Positions 53,471 to 64,000 of a stretch of DNA of 64,000 bases are shown here, piece by piece; within the stretch, counting starts at the first letter, position 1, and each line of letters begins with the position of its first letter. Both the position numbers and the translations under genes were made by a program. Source of the DNA: Astrocystis sublimbata (Eukaryota; Ascomycota; Sordariomycetes; Xylariales; Xylariaceae); contig JAJNNY010000010.1 of the NCBI GenBank assembly GCA_022453515.1, positions 1 to 64,000 on the forward strand, given 5' to 3'. The notes beneath the pieces were generated by a model. That model ran no database searches and was not told the DNA's origin. It was given only the letters and a program-made list of their open reading frames with translations.

Positions 53471-54946
53471 CTACTCCCTCCAGACAAGGACGCCTTTGGC
53501 ATACAAGCCTGATATTATGCCAATCTTCCTTTCGGAATCCCGTGCAGCGGTGGCGCTTGACGGGTATTCTGTATCGACATACAAATTCTGGAGCCCCCCC
53601 TCTTCCGTCCACCTGGCGGCCCAAGACGGTGCTGCGAGGGTCTTACAAGTCTCCTGCATGGACGCATCTGCTTTCGCAAGCTCGACTGCCGAGTTGCAGA
53701 TATGTCGAGTCTCAGTAAACTTGCCGAGACTCGGGACATGCGGATGGCCCGCGATGATGAGTGCGCCGTCCTTTGAGATGGAAAGATTGTCCGGACTAAA
53801 CGGGACCTTGACCTCGGACAAATACGTAAAGTTCGGGACGCCCGTCCCGTTCTGTGACCTACTGATGGAGTAAAAGTTTACCTTTGCCTTACCTGTCGAT
53901 GAGACGGCAGCGGTCGTGTCATTGAGCAGCTCGATGCCGTTCGCGAAGGCAAGACGCTGCACGACATGGGCTTGCACCGAGGCCTTTTGGGGGCCCGCAA
54001 GCATGGGCGAAAAGTCAACGTGCACAACCGTGCCGCCCGGCAAACCAAGATGAAGCTCCAACTTGTTCAGTGCGGGGTGGTCTCGAATCAGAAAGTAGTT
54101 GCTGTTGGTCACGTAGAACTCGTGGTCGTTGATCAGCGCGATGGCGTTCGGCCCCTTGATGAGGGGGTGCTGGATAGATCGCAGATGGGTGGCCGTGTAC
54201 GCCTCCAGGTCCAGCTTGAACACCTCCACGGCGGGTTGGTCGTGGCGGTGGCTGGCGACAAACAGGGTTGACGTCGACTCGTTGAAGGCCATGCCCAGAG
54301 TGTGGAAGTCATGATGGAACTCGAAATCTACAAACTCGAGCTGCTTGAGCGCTTGGTCCTCGGATGCGCTGGTGTCGGCATAGTCGAAGACGTACAGCTT
54401 GCCGCTTTCTACGGGCCCGGGGTGGAAGATGCCCTGAGGCAGATTGATAATCGGTTAGCGAGTACAAGACAATCAATCACATGGTGCGCCAGACATGCGT
54501 GCAGCCGAGACACGACCGACGGCTTGTGCAAGCTGAAGAGGACCGGGGATGCTTACCATGACGGTATTCCACCTCTCGCGACCAGGGTCACACGCAAGGA
54601 TGGCGAGACCCTCGGATTCGACGAGCAGCGCATCCTCGCAGCTGCGGATGCGATCGGCGAACTTGACCTCGTGCGATGCGAAGGTGTTGATCCTGACCAG
54701 CCTGGCGGGCGCATTCTGCCAGAACAACGTCGAAAGTACCTGGCCGCGCTCATAGAGAAATGGCACCAACAACGCCAAGGCGACGATGCCCTATGTACGG
54801 TACGTCACCTCGCATCAGCATTTGGACCTGTTTTGCATCTTGAACAACGCAGAAGGAAGATTTGCTCGCCAGGATGTGGGGGGGGGGGGGGGGGGGGGGG
54901 GTACAAAGTTGCTGCTACGACTTACGATTGTCAGCTTGAAAACCAT
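53471..54946 (-). CDS. Paraoxonase/arylesterase-like (SMP-30 type) secreted or membrane-anchored lactonase
   Basis: Exons on the minus strand: 54946-54926 (7 codons), 54790-54557 and 54433-53471 (405 residues; introns 135 and 123 nt). The split N-terminus MVFKLTI plus GIVALALLVPFLYERG forms a signal-anchor, as in animal paraoxonases. Family features are CEDALLV, LAILACDPGRERWNTVM, GIFHPGPVESGKLYVFDY, FHTLGMAF, GPNAIALINDHEFYVTNSNY, LAFANGIELL and PDNLSISKDG. These Asn/Asp/Glu positions build the calcium sites of the six-bladed propeller. The predicted activity is hydrolysis of lactones or aryl esters; the natural substrate is unknown. Intron 1 contains a run of 24 C on the coding strand. Confidence 0.88.
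54878..54901. repeat. Homopolymer run of 24 G
   Basis: An uninterrupted run of 24 G on the plus strand (C on the coding strand), inside the first intron of the lactonase gene. Such runs are hypermutable and prone to length errors in sequencing. Confidence 0.95.
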
Positions 54947-56922
54947 CGCAACGGTGCGGTCGGTGTCGGGGATTGATTGCAGTTGGTCGGGATCTTGTCT
55001 CTCTCTCTCTCTTCGCTAGCCTACTGGGCGGCTTGGGATCAAGAGCAAGCAGGGAAATGTGTTGGGTTGCAGAGAGAGAAAAGTGAGGAAAAGTAGAGCT
55101 CTTGAGGTGAAAGTGGGTTGAAGGAATCAGAAAGCATCACCGCCCTGTTTCCGTCCTTTGTCACTTGCACAGCGCCATCTTGTCGGTGATAGATAGGGAC
55201 GAGGGAGCCACATCGAAACAGCCTGCCCACCGAATCCGCGCTTTTGTCTCGCAGTGAATGGACTGGGAATAGACAGTGACATGCTAGATAACAGGTCATG
55301 GTTGTGGCTGACATGCAGCGCCTGCGTTCTTACGGCCGAGGGAGCCCTTCTCGCCGCCCTTGACTCTTGTTGAGCACCGTTGCAGGCCGCTTGATGCCAA
55401 GAAGTGACCATGGCTTACACTCACAGTACCTGTATTAACAATTATAGTCCTCAACACTGTACGGCGGAGCATAGCGTTTTCCTTGTTCATCATGGTGGTG
55501 AATGAAGCATCGCGTCTCTTTTCATAGCCAGTCCTCCACGCGCAGTCGGGTCGACGCAACCCCATCCAATGAAGCCCGAGCTTTTGCGAAAAGGACCTCG
55601 ACACCGTAGAACGCGAGTAAAGTTGTTTCTATGTTTGCCTATGTGGGCCAAGCTGACGTACTTTGTGTCCTTATTTCGCGATGCTGTACCACCACCCTTG
55701 CTCCCTAGCTGCACCAGTGTCACATTCCCGAGGGAATGGGATAGTCGCCTGATAGGACGACCAGATTGCTATCTCGATAATGCAGTTAAGAGATGCGTTG
55801 GATGGGCAGTACTTTGATTGGCCAAACTCCCTGAATGCTGGGCTAGCTGGATCTTGTTGAACTGCGGATAGCTGCAGATTCGGCCTGTTGGCCGGACCCT
55901 TGGCAGTCACGCATTTCTCTGACATACATTTTAAAAAGCAAAGGCACGCGAAATGAGCAAATCGGTCGGTTGTTTTACTTGAAGTTTTCTATTGAAGGCT
56001 CTGTTCACTGTTGAAGTAGCTATGGAAAGTGCCAAATTCATCCACGGTCATCATTCGCGTCACCATCATTATCATTACCATACCAAGCTTGACCCGTTTG
56101 ATACGGAGAAAACCAATCGCAAATTTCTTTCGGCCATTCATCGGCGAGCCATCCCTTTGCATTGTGTGCGCCATGTCCCGTGGACAAGACCCAAGAGAGT
56201 CATTCAACGTCCTGGAAAATGATCGAGTCCAACCGGACCCCCCAGACGAAACCGGTGAGCTTTCGTGGCTGTGGAATGTGGCAAGGTTGACGCAAAGAAG
56301 CTGAAAGCTTGCAACAGCGAAAATGAATACGCTCACTGATTGGAATCTGTGTTCCTGTCATGTGAGCCATCGCCTTGTCGGCCACTCAAGAGGACGACCA
56401 AGGTGGGCGCAACACCCACAAACCAAACGCGACGAAATGCGATGTGTGCATTGCATCTGCTTTCTTCTTCTGGTGTAAACATCCTTTTCGGGGAGTTTCT
56501 TCTCGACCCATCATTCCAAGCGATTCTTGCCCGAACGATCGCGTACGAGGACCGCGATACACTGTCTGTATGTTGCAGTGTAGAGCAGTAAAGAAACAAA
56601 GAAATGGGTCAACAACTGGCGGAAAGCTAGCCGTGTAGAAACGCAAACGAGATCATGAACCCCAAACACCTGTGACCGTGGGAGGTTCGTCAAGGGACGT
56701 GGGGAATCTGCTCTTAATAGAGCGAGTACAAATAGGAAAAGGGTATCAGGAAGCAATCAAACTCGGAAACGACTATCATTGTCTTGAAGAGCCAATTTGG
56801 ACCGCCTTGTGGGCCTTGCGTGGTATCGAAACCGTCCAAAAGGCTTCTGTGTGACATGGTGACCGTATATAGGGAAGAGACGAGCTCGACTAAGCGTCGG
56901 AGGGACTGTGGTTGCGAAATGG
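54947..56922. other. Intergenic region between lactonase and orphan gene
   Basis: 2 kb with no supported gene. A CT dinucleotide tract at about 55000-55013 lies just upstream of the lactonase start on its coding-opposite strand. Frames of up to 115 codons exist but lack family features. Confidence 0.5.
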
Positions 56923-59577
56923 CTACCACGCTTCATCTCGAACATTGAAGCTCGGCCAAGCGTCATCGTGGACCGGCTCATCGTTGCCATTGGCCTGCCC
57001 CGCGCCATTAAGCGCGCTACTTTCCATTGGGTCGACTCGATCTCCGAAGTCGTATAAGAATGGGTGGTCGGCGATACCAAAGAGGCCATCAGGATGGAAA
57101 GGGTTGTCATCAGCCACAGCCACAGCCGAAGCACTTAGGGCTTGTGTCGTTTGAATGCCGGGGTTGACGGGGCCAGAATGACCAGCGTGGTGCTCGTCGT
57201 CTTGACTTTCCTTCATCGAGTCGTCAGAGGAGTCACTGTCATACATATCCATGTAGTCTTCCATATTGAGATCGTCGCTATGTTCAACTTTGATTGGTGC
57301 AACTATGCCGCTGTTCATTGGCGAACTAGCTTGGGTTGGACTTTTCATAGCTTCATCCGAGTGCATAGGCGCGCCCATGAACGCGGAATCCCAGTATGTC
57401 GCAGTCAGAGTCGGGGCCAACGGAGCTGAAGTTGAAGGCGCACGCATGTTTGGATCATCATGAGTGCCGTCAAAGAAAGCAAGCCCAGCCTGGGGAGTAG
57501 GGTTTCCACTAGACGTGTGGAACGCACCTGATGAACCTGAGAAATAAGAATCTAGTGGGTTCAACGTCGTGCCGGCCGAAGCTGGCGTGGGCAAGACTGG
57601 GGGCAGGCCCAGACGTGGTCCGAAAGCAAACGGGTTACCTGCCATCTGGCTCAAGTCCATGTTACTACCGAAAGCATTCGACGGGTTTGCAAGAGCTCCA
57701 AAGAGGGGGCCGCCGACAGGGGCTGCGGGAATGTAGCGATTCGCCCATTGTGCCTCGACGGAAGCCTCTTCAGCCGCTGTTGCAGTGCGCCAAACGGCAT
57801 TGTCAGATCCCGGCGTCATGCCGACAAGAAGCTTGTTCTGGTTCTGGGCTTCAGGTGTCCGATCGATCCACTTCGGCGCCACGGCTTTGGCATACTCATC
57901 CACATTCAGAGTGAGCACGCGATGGTTGAAATAGTCCAAGAGATTCAATGCATTCTCGAGGTCAGCTGGGGTCTTCGCCATCCGATCGGACGCCGGAAGC
58001 AAGACGTTGCCCTGCATGACGGCGTAACACTCTGGTCGCCCGTTGCGTTCCACCCACACCATGATTGGGCGCCGATCTTGACGCGCATGGTCGGGAACTC
58101 CGACAGGCTTCTCTCGAGAGGGATTGTGGTATTCGATGACATAGTGGTTGTTGACTATGAACCGTCCTCGATGGATGCCGCCATAGAAAAGATCGTCGGC
58201 CATTCCCAGCTGGTGCCACGTTACGATGGCTTGTGGCGTGTTAAATAGAGCGCTCTTTGCGCATTGCTCATTCACATGCGCCAAGAGCGCAGGATTCAAG
58301 ACATCGTACCCATCGCTCAGTGTGAAAGACATGGGTGGCTCTGCCATGGCAGAAGCCACGCTGTTGTTGCTCTTGTTGTTCCCAGCAGAAGCCATGTTGT
58401 GATCAAGTAGTGACGATGCAGAGCTTTCGGTGGGCGCACTTGTCATGCTGGGCATGGTTAAGTTCGGGGTCTCTATGTTGGCAAAACCAGGCACGGAGAA
58501 TTGCGCATTGATAAACCCAGTGACACTTTCGCTGGAGACGCCTTGCACTTGTGGGTAAGCAATACTGCCTCCTTCGTTTTGGATACCGGTACCGCTGGAT
58601 CTCTTACTGCGCTTATAACGCTTCTTGGTGTCCAACGGCGAACTCGGATCGCCGTTGTCGAGATTGCGAGCCCCGTTACGCGTAGAGGATGTCGTTGTCT
58701 CGGTCTTGACGTATTGAGCTCGTCCCTTCGGTGTTGGCGTGTGTGGAACGTCGTTAAGGATGGATTCTAAGTTGACAATTGACGGGGTAAGGTTGGCTTT
58801 ACGACTGGAACGCGATCCAGAAGAGCTTAAAATCGCGTGAGGTTGCCCGGTGTGATTGTTCGCTGAGTTGATCTGATAACCACTGAATTGCCCGTCCGGG
58901 ACCCCGCTGGCGGGTGCAGACCAGTTGCTTGAGGACATAGTGTAGGTGCTGGGTGACTGTTTAGTTGCCGGAGCGACTGCTATCCTATTAGCCACCATTA
59001 TGACCATTATCATATTTCAAAACACCGAGAGGGTCAAGCACGGCGTGTTGTTCAATCCGACCACATAGAGGACTCACATCCAAATCCTGTACCCTGTGGT
59101 AATTCTTGGTATGATGCCAATGGGGCGGACGCCGGGCCGAAAGATTGTGAGCTGTAGGGAGATTGCCCAACATATCGATGCCCAGATGTGTTGTCTGCAG
59201 AGTATATACCGTGCTGAGTAGTTCCCTTCGGAGCTTCTTGCTCTAAGGTTGAAGTGGTTAATAGCGGTGAAATGGATTTTCAACTCTTGCAACATGTGTT
59301 CGTGAAGACTTTGGAGGAGGTGACGAGTCGAGACGTTACTTACTTGGAGGATTTGCAGGCTTGGGAAGAGGACGAAGAGAACGAGTACTTGATTGCCCTT
59401 GCTCAACTGAGGAGCCCGACGAGTCAGAATCAAGGGAGCTGGACTTGGGAGCTGAGGGTGACTTGAATTAGAAAACCATATGAGCAAGCAAGTGTTGAGG
59501 AAGAAATGTAACTTACCTTGGTTTCGCTTGACTCCGCCAGTCCCCTTGCCCTTCTTGCCACCCTTGGCTTTCGGCAT
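56923..59577 (-). CDS. 795-residue protein of unknown function, possibly nuclear
   Basis: Exons on the minus strand: 59577-59517, 59451-59344, 59242-59078 and 58976-56923 (introns 65, 101 and 101 nt). The start MPKAKGGKKGKGTGGVKRNQ is highly basic and has an A at -3. A Ser/Pro/Gln-rich region follows, with KKRYKRSKRSSG (about residue 240), a probable nuclear-localisation signal. One compact, well-ordered stretch (about 370-510) contains LLAHVNEQCAKSALF, GRFIVNNHYVIEYHN, MVWVERNGRPECYAVMQG and LNLLDYFNHRVLTL. The C-terminal 280 residues are low-complexity, ending in an acidic Asp/Ser/Glu patch (YMDMYDSDSSDDSM). The layout resembles fungal transcriptional co-regulators, but I recognise no DNA-binding domain. 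A simpler model starts at the ATG at 58938; the upstream exons are preferred because all splice phases agree. Confidence 0.72.
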
Positions 59578-61322
59578 GCTGCCTGACTTCAACGATTTAG
59601 AGGAATCAGGTGATTACGACACACTGCTGAGAACCTCGAACTGTATGCAATATTGTGGTGTGTGCGAGGTGAATCAGGTACTACTTGTTCTGGTGTGCCC
59701 AACAATCTCTCAGTTTGTTCGACTCCCAGGTGGTAGTTCAAGACCACAGAGAATCCAAATGGAGACAAAGGTAGTTGGAATAACAAGTGATGTAGCTTCT
59801 CAGAATGACAGGTCAGCAGACCGAGAAAGAGTTTGATACTCTGCCTGTAATTCTGCAAGCAGAGGGTAGACTGTTGGGAGGGAAATCGGCAAACCCAGTA
59901 GCATATTATGAGAGATGATACAGGGAACAAGAAAACAGGGCTGTGGGAAGGAGCACCCTCCTAATGAATGCAGAAGGGACTTGCAAACAATACAGTGCCC
60001 ACGATAGGCATCGTGAAAATTTGAATGCCAATCTTTGGTGTAGCTGCGGCCAATAGCATGCTGCGCACCTGTTGGGTACCCGCATGTCTCACCAGGACGA
60101 CGACAAGCCTCACGATGTAGGGAAGGTGCGACTATCTACAAGGATCAGTGTACCTCATACTTGCCTCTAGCTTGCAAACAAACTTGCAAACATGTCCCAA
60201 GAATTGCAACATGACAGCCATGAAGTGAGGTCTCATTCTGTAAGACGAACGCATTGACATAGAGCGGCTCAAACCTGGACTTGCTATATGGGATGTAACT
60301 GCCTTTATCTCGAGCCCCAGTGTTGGTATGAACAGTGTTTATTTAACGTGAACAATAATTAAGCACAGCACAATACAGCATTGTTACTCATCAAGGATTG
60401 GAGAAGAATGTAACACGGACACCTGAGGACATAAGAAAGGCTGTTTGTTGCTCAGTCTTGCAGTGCAAGCCAATCACTTGGATTGATGATTGGGTTATAG
60501 ATATTGCACAAGGGTTGTGTATTTTTGAGACATTGTGGACGCGAATCTTTGAGGAAATGTTGAGAATAGGGCGGAGCAGTCCTACCCGGGACATTAGCTA
60601 CCTCGATACACATCGAGATGCCTAGGATCTACCCGTAACAGAGCTCTCAGTAAGAACGTGCCCTTGATAAGTCTAGCTTAACAATGAACACATAGGGAAT
60701 GTTATTTTGCGTACCGCAGTAATGCACATTTGAGTTTGTTGATTCGATATTGCAATGGCTTTTCCTGGGATTGTATTTGATGAATGTGCATGGGGAGAGA
60801 ACCTACCACCGCAGTTCCTGTTGCATCCTTATTACAACCAGCATGGCATGTGTGAGAATGACAATAATCTTGCGTACTGGACAATTTAACACAACCGGCA
60901 TGGTTAAAGAACGGATGTATAGCCAGTCAAATTGACATGGATGCAGCCATTGTGGACTGACTGTTCAACAGTATTAGGCAGCTAACAATACATGATAGGC
61001 AGGCAGTTCACGCAGCAGCCAACCAGAAGTGGAATTTGGGATTAAACAAAGATCCAACCAAGTGTATGCAGGTAGCTGATAACAGCAATTGGTTTGAAGG
61101 GAAGGACCAAATTTGTGTTTACAAAAAGTTGTAGACAGCTCTTCTTATCATTGTGCTTGGGGAGAAGGGTAAATCAACAATACCTGGGAAATAGGCACTA
61201 ATGAATGCATACCAGTGGTCGCAGCAATGTAGTAGACATGACCAAAACAACATTTGTCTATTTACTTGAACATATACGACTTAAGTAATTGTTGGAGCCA
61301 AAGAGCATAAAGTCAACAAAAT
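59578..61322. other. Intergenic region between orphan gene and tRNA
   Basis: 1.7 kb without a supported coding gene or recognised repeat. Short frames only. Confidence 0.5.
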
Positions 61323-61394
61323 AGGTCTCCCTGGGAATCGAACCCAGATTACCGGAATCAGAATCCGATGTGATGACCATTACACTAGGAAACC
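61323..61394 (-). tRNA. tRNA-Gln(CUG)
   Basis: Read on the minus strand, the 72-nt segment folds as a cloverleaf. The acceptor stem is GGTTTCC with GGAGACC (one T-G pair) and discriminator T. The anticodon stem TCGGA/TCCGG encloses loop TTCTGAT with anticodon CTG, which reads the glutamine codon CAG. The T arm is CTGGG-TTCGATT-CCCAG, containing the B box. There is no intron. A TTTT run follows within about 5 bp, fitting RNA polymerase III termination. Confidence 0.95.
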
Positions 61395-62012
61395 TTGATA
61401 TGGATTAATTTCTTGCTGCAGGGTTACATATAGCGCAAATTTGCCAAATGCACCGAATTGATAAGCCAATGCAGCTGTCAATTAATGCGATTGGTGAGTT
61501 GGAGCTCGCGAACAAATTGGCGATTTCAATGTGGATCCTCAAGCTCTGGTCAGGTAACAAATAAGTCTAGTGAGCTAGGTCCTGCAGGCCTTCGATGATG
61601 ATTAGGTAGGTATCTACCTAACCAATGCATTCGGCAATTTGATCGCCCTACCGACATATGCCGATGACCCCTCCTGCATCCGGGAAAGAACCGGGATGCC
61701 GGGGAGATAGGGAGGTCCCGAAATAGTACATCTCACACGTGCCACCGTCCTACTGTCAATCGCATCTCTTGCTCCAGCATCGAGCATCGAGCATCGAGCA
61801 CTGAGCACCAGATAGATCGGTGTCAAAGAAATCAATAGAACGATACAGGCAGGCGCATTACCCCAGTAACCGAACCGCCTTTCGCATGCTACCTACATAC
61901 ATAGTAACTCAAATGACGTGAAGTAATTGAAGCACGAATATGCGTCACATACTCCATTCTTACCTCAGCATCATTATCATCGACATTTCCGGAGCATAGG
62001 GCGGGGTCAAAG
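61395..62012. other. Intergenic region between tRNA and D-amino-acid oxidase
   Basis: 618 bp, no gene. It includes a short direct repeat GAGCATCGAGCATCGAGCA near 61782-61800 and TAGGTAGGTATCTACCTA at about 61603-61620. Confidence 0.55.
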
Positions 62013-63346
62013 ATGTCGACCATTGTTGTTATCGGGTACTTCAACCCAGTCATCAGCCTTCCCCGTTCGTGACTTGGATCGTCATGTCGTGACTATTAAC
62101 ACTTCAGTGTAGAGCCGGTGTCACTGGTCTAAGCTGCGCCTTGAGAATCCAGGAGGCCGGCCACAGCGTGACGATTGTGGCCAAAGACTTGCCCAGCGGC
62201 TTCGAGATCATTGACAGCGCAACGCAGATCAATTTCACATCGCCGTGGGGTGGCGCCCACAACCGGTTTATTTTACCCAAACCAGGTGCGGCCCCCGACA
62301 GCCAAGAAGCTCGTGAGCATGAGATGGCTTTGTTGACGTGGGAAGCGATGCGCTCGCTGCATGATCGTCATCCAGAGGCTGGCATCACGTTTCTGAAGGC
62401 CTACGATTACTTCGACGCGCCTGGGCCAATCGAAAATACGCTTACAGAGGAGAGAGCGAGAAATGAGCTTGGCATGAAAGAGTTTAGGTTTCATACAAAA
62501 GAGGAACTCCCGGAAGGTGTAAAAGTAGGATACGAGTATCAGACTTGGTGCATCAATCCTATGGTGTACTGCGCCTTCTTACTTCGGAGGTTTGCTTATC
62601 GAGGTGGCAAGATTGGTGAGTTCATTCAAGGTTGCTTGGTTCGCTACGAACAGCGTCTATGTGCAAGACAATATCGAGAGAAGACACAAGACGGCCCCAT
62701 CGCTAACAGAATCGTTAGTCAGGAAAGAGATCAGAGACCCCCAGGAGGTCTTCGAGATGAGAGATCTAGGCCCTTGTGACGTGCTTATCAATGCTTCAGG
62801 TATCGGCTTCGGGGACAACGATGTCTTTATTACTACAGGTCAGTAGCCTTCCCAATGCAACAACAAACGTACCTAGCTAGGCTCACAGGCGAAATAGGAC
62901 AAACATGCCTCGTCGCCAACCATTGCCCCATCTCAATCTCGAGGATAGATGCTGAGGGCAAATTCACGTTTAACATCCCGCGTGGCTTCGAAGGTGGGAC
63001 CATCGTGGGGGGAACAAAGATACCGAACTATTGGAACCCGAACCCTTCCCTTGAGGTTAGGGGACAGCTGCTGACCAGATTCGCCGCTACCTGCCCTGAC
63101 ATACTGGGCCCTGATGGCAAATACACTGTCATCAGAGACATTGTTGGCAGACGGCCAACTCGTAGAGGTGGCATGCGACTCGAGACGGAGATTGCGCAGG
63201 GCAATAAATGCATCATTCACGCGTATGGTCTGGGAGGACGAGGATACGAGCTAAGTTGGGGTGTTGCACATAGAGTATCAGAGCTCCTTGCGTCGCAAAC
63301 CAGGTCAGCTGATATTTCGTTGAATAGAAGGCAGTCCAAGATGTAG
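62013..63346 (+). CDS. D-amino-acid oxidase, FAD-dependent, peroxisomal
   Basis: Oxidises D-amino acids to imino acids with release of hydrogen peroxide. Exons: 62013-62035, 62113-62615, 62710-62838 and 62889-63346 (370 residues; introns 77, 94 and 50 nt). The FAD-binding dinucleotide motif is split by intron 1: VVIG joined to AGVTGLSCA, i.e. GAGVTG. Later motifs are DVLINASGIG, GQTCLVANH, GGTKIPNYWNP and the family signature HAYGLGGRGYELSWG. The protein ends in SKM, a permitted variant of the peroxisomal targeting signal type 1, matching the location of this enzyme in fungi. It converges with an acyl-CoA dehydrogenase gene whose product also ends in a PTS1-like tripeptide. Substrate (neutral or acidic D-amino acids) cannot be read from sequence. 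Confidence 0.93.
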
Positions 63347-63468
63347 CTCGGGCAAATGGATTCGCTACTAGGTATATCAGGGCTAAACTTGCCTACATCC
63401 ACCTACATCCAAAGCGATTAGATACACACATGCTCTATGATGTGCTCTTGTCATGTCTACCAGGTAGC

Positions 63469-64000
63469 TTATAATTTAGCGTTCGCCTTCACCTTTGCTA
63501 TTGCCGTCTTGGTCTCCTCCTTGAACGCCAAATCTCCCAGGATCTCCTCAGAGCCACCACCGACAACCATCATCCTGAGGTCACGATTGATTTGTTCAAC
63601 GCGCCCACCACCACCGGGCCCTCCTCGTTGGTAGGCAACTCCGCCCATAACTTGCTGCGCCTCTCGCGCTGCGAGCTCGAGAATGCGACCGCCCGAGATC
63701 TTGGCCATGGCAATCGGACCAGCAATGTCCTTGCTTTGCCACCCGCACGTCTTGATATGGTAGGCGATCTGCTCAAGACGAGCCCAATGAGCTTCCACTT
63801 CACGCGCCAGGTTCACGATCTTGTGCCGAATGACTTGGTGGTTGATGAGCGGGACCCCGAATGTCTCGCGCTCATGCGCGTACGCCAGCGCGGCAGATAG
63901 ACACGTGCGTGCCTTGCGATTGCACCCGACGGACATGATGAAGCGCTCGCTGTTGAAGTTCTTCATGACGTACATGAAACCTGCGTTCTCGTTGCCGATC
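63469..64000 (-). CDS. Acyl-CoA dehydrogenase, C-terminal part (runs off the window)
   Basis: The frame is open from the window edge at 64000 to the stop at 63469 and covers the last 176 residues. It contains the C-terminal helical domain of an acyl-CoA dehydrogenase: GNENAGF, CLSAALAYAHERETFGVPL (arginine/phenylalanine FAD contacts), QVMGGVAYQRGG, then INRDLRMMVVGGGSEEI. This last segment has the usual 'R-D-x-R' and 'GG-x-EE' pattern that binds FAD and positions the acyl group. The product ends in AKL, a canonical-type PTS1, suggesting peroxisomal rather than mitochondrial location. The N-terminal part lies outside the window, so start and full length are unknown. Confidence 0.92.
   Translation of the reverse strand, partial: IGNENAGFMYVMKNFNSERFIMSVGCNRKARTCLSAALAYAHERETFGVPLINHQVIRHKIVNLAREVEAHWARLEQIAYHIKTCGWQSKDIAGPIAMAKISGGRILELAAREAQQVMGGVAYQRGGPGGGGRVEQINRDLRMMVVGGGSEEILGDLAFKEETKTAIAKVKANAKL

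Noticed and set aside
54302..54976. 224-codon plus-strand frame opposite the lactonase gene
   Set aside because: It is antisense to three supported exons and reads through their introns, including the G run.
1..64000. CRISPR arrays, bacterial operons, riboswitches or rho-independent terminators
   Set aside because: The window is clearly fungal nuclear DNA; no regularly spaced direct repeats or prokaryotic signals are present.

Overview
This window is nuclear DNA of a filamentous ascomycete, most likely a member of the Sordariomycetes/Pezizomycotina. Genes carry several short GT-AG introns of about 50-160 nt. Start codons sit in A(-3) contexts. The gene families are typical of moulds: a fungal betaine-lipid synthase, a class III chitinase with a fungal cellulose-binding module, But2-domain and BTB proteins, and fungal P450, SDR and O-methyltransferase genes. 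Intergenic DNA is sprinkled with CTACCTAGGTAC-type words. I cannot name the species. All gene models below are hand-spliced: exon ends were chosen so that GT/AG sites, reading phase and family motifs agree.

Region by region. (1) 1-7062 is a near-perfect giant palindrome centred at about 3531. Each arm carries VPS28 (ESCRT-I) followed by an AlaX-type alanyl-tRNA editing gene, and the two VPS28 copies face each other across a hairpin-rich 1.3-kb core. The arms appear to differ by one base in a homopolymer. This is either a very recent inverted duplication or, at least as likely, a fold-back assembly artefact at a contig end. (2) 7.4-18 kb: BTA1 betaine-lipid synthase, a BTB-domain protein, a 678-bp MITE with 56-bp perfect terminal repeats and a 9-bp target duplication, a secreted Ser/Thr/Pro-rich protein, and RNase P subunit RPP1. 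(3) 19.3-26.2 kb: a damaged cytochrome P450, a frameshifted SDR and an N-terminally truncated O-methyltransferase. These look like the remains of a secondary-metabolite locus, with an intact small zinc-ribbon gene between the SDR and the methyltransferase. (4) 26.2-29.8 kb: no recognisable gene. (5) 29.8-47.9 kb: WrbA-type quinone reductase and a class I/II aminotransferase (convergent), a UDP-glycosyltransferase, an ADP1-like ABCG transporter, PET123 (mS26) and NOG2 (divergent pair), and a secreted But2-domain protein. (6) 48.9-64 kb: a small two-TM protein, chitinase, paraoxonase-like lactonase, a 795-residue orphan, tRNA-Gln(CUG), and D-amino-acid oxidase facing an acyl-CoA dehydrogenase that runs off the window. 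The last two both end in peroxisomal-type C-termini.

The most interesting local biology is in NOG2. One intron has been tandemly duplicated, so the reading frame survives only if a 2-nt exon, GA, is kept between the two copies. That micro-exon supplies two bases of the codon for the aspartate of the G3 (DxxG) GTPase motif. Other points worth checking are the palindrome itself, the decayed metabolite locus, the MITE, a 24-base G run in an intron, and a possible mitochondrial N-terminal extension on AlaX.
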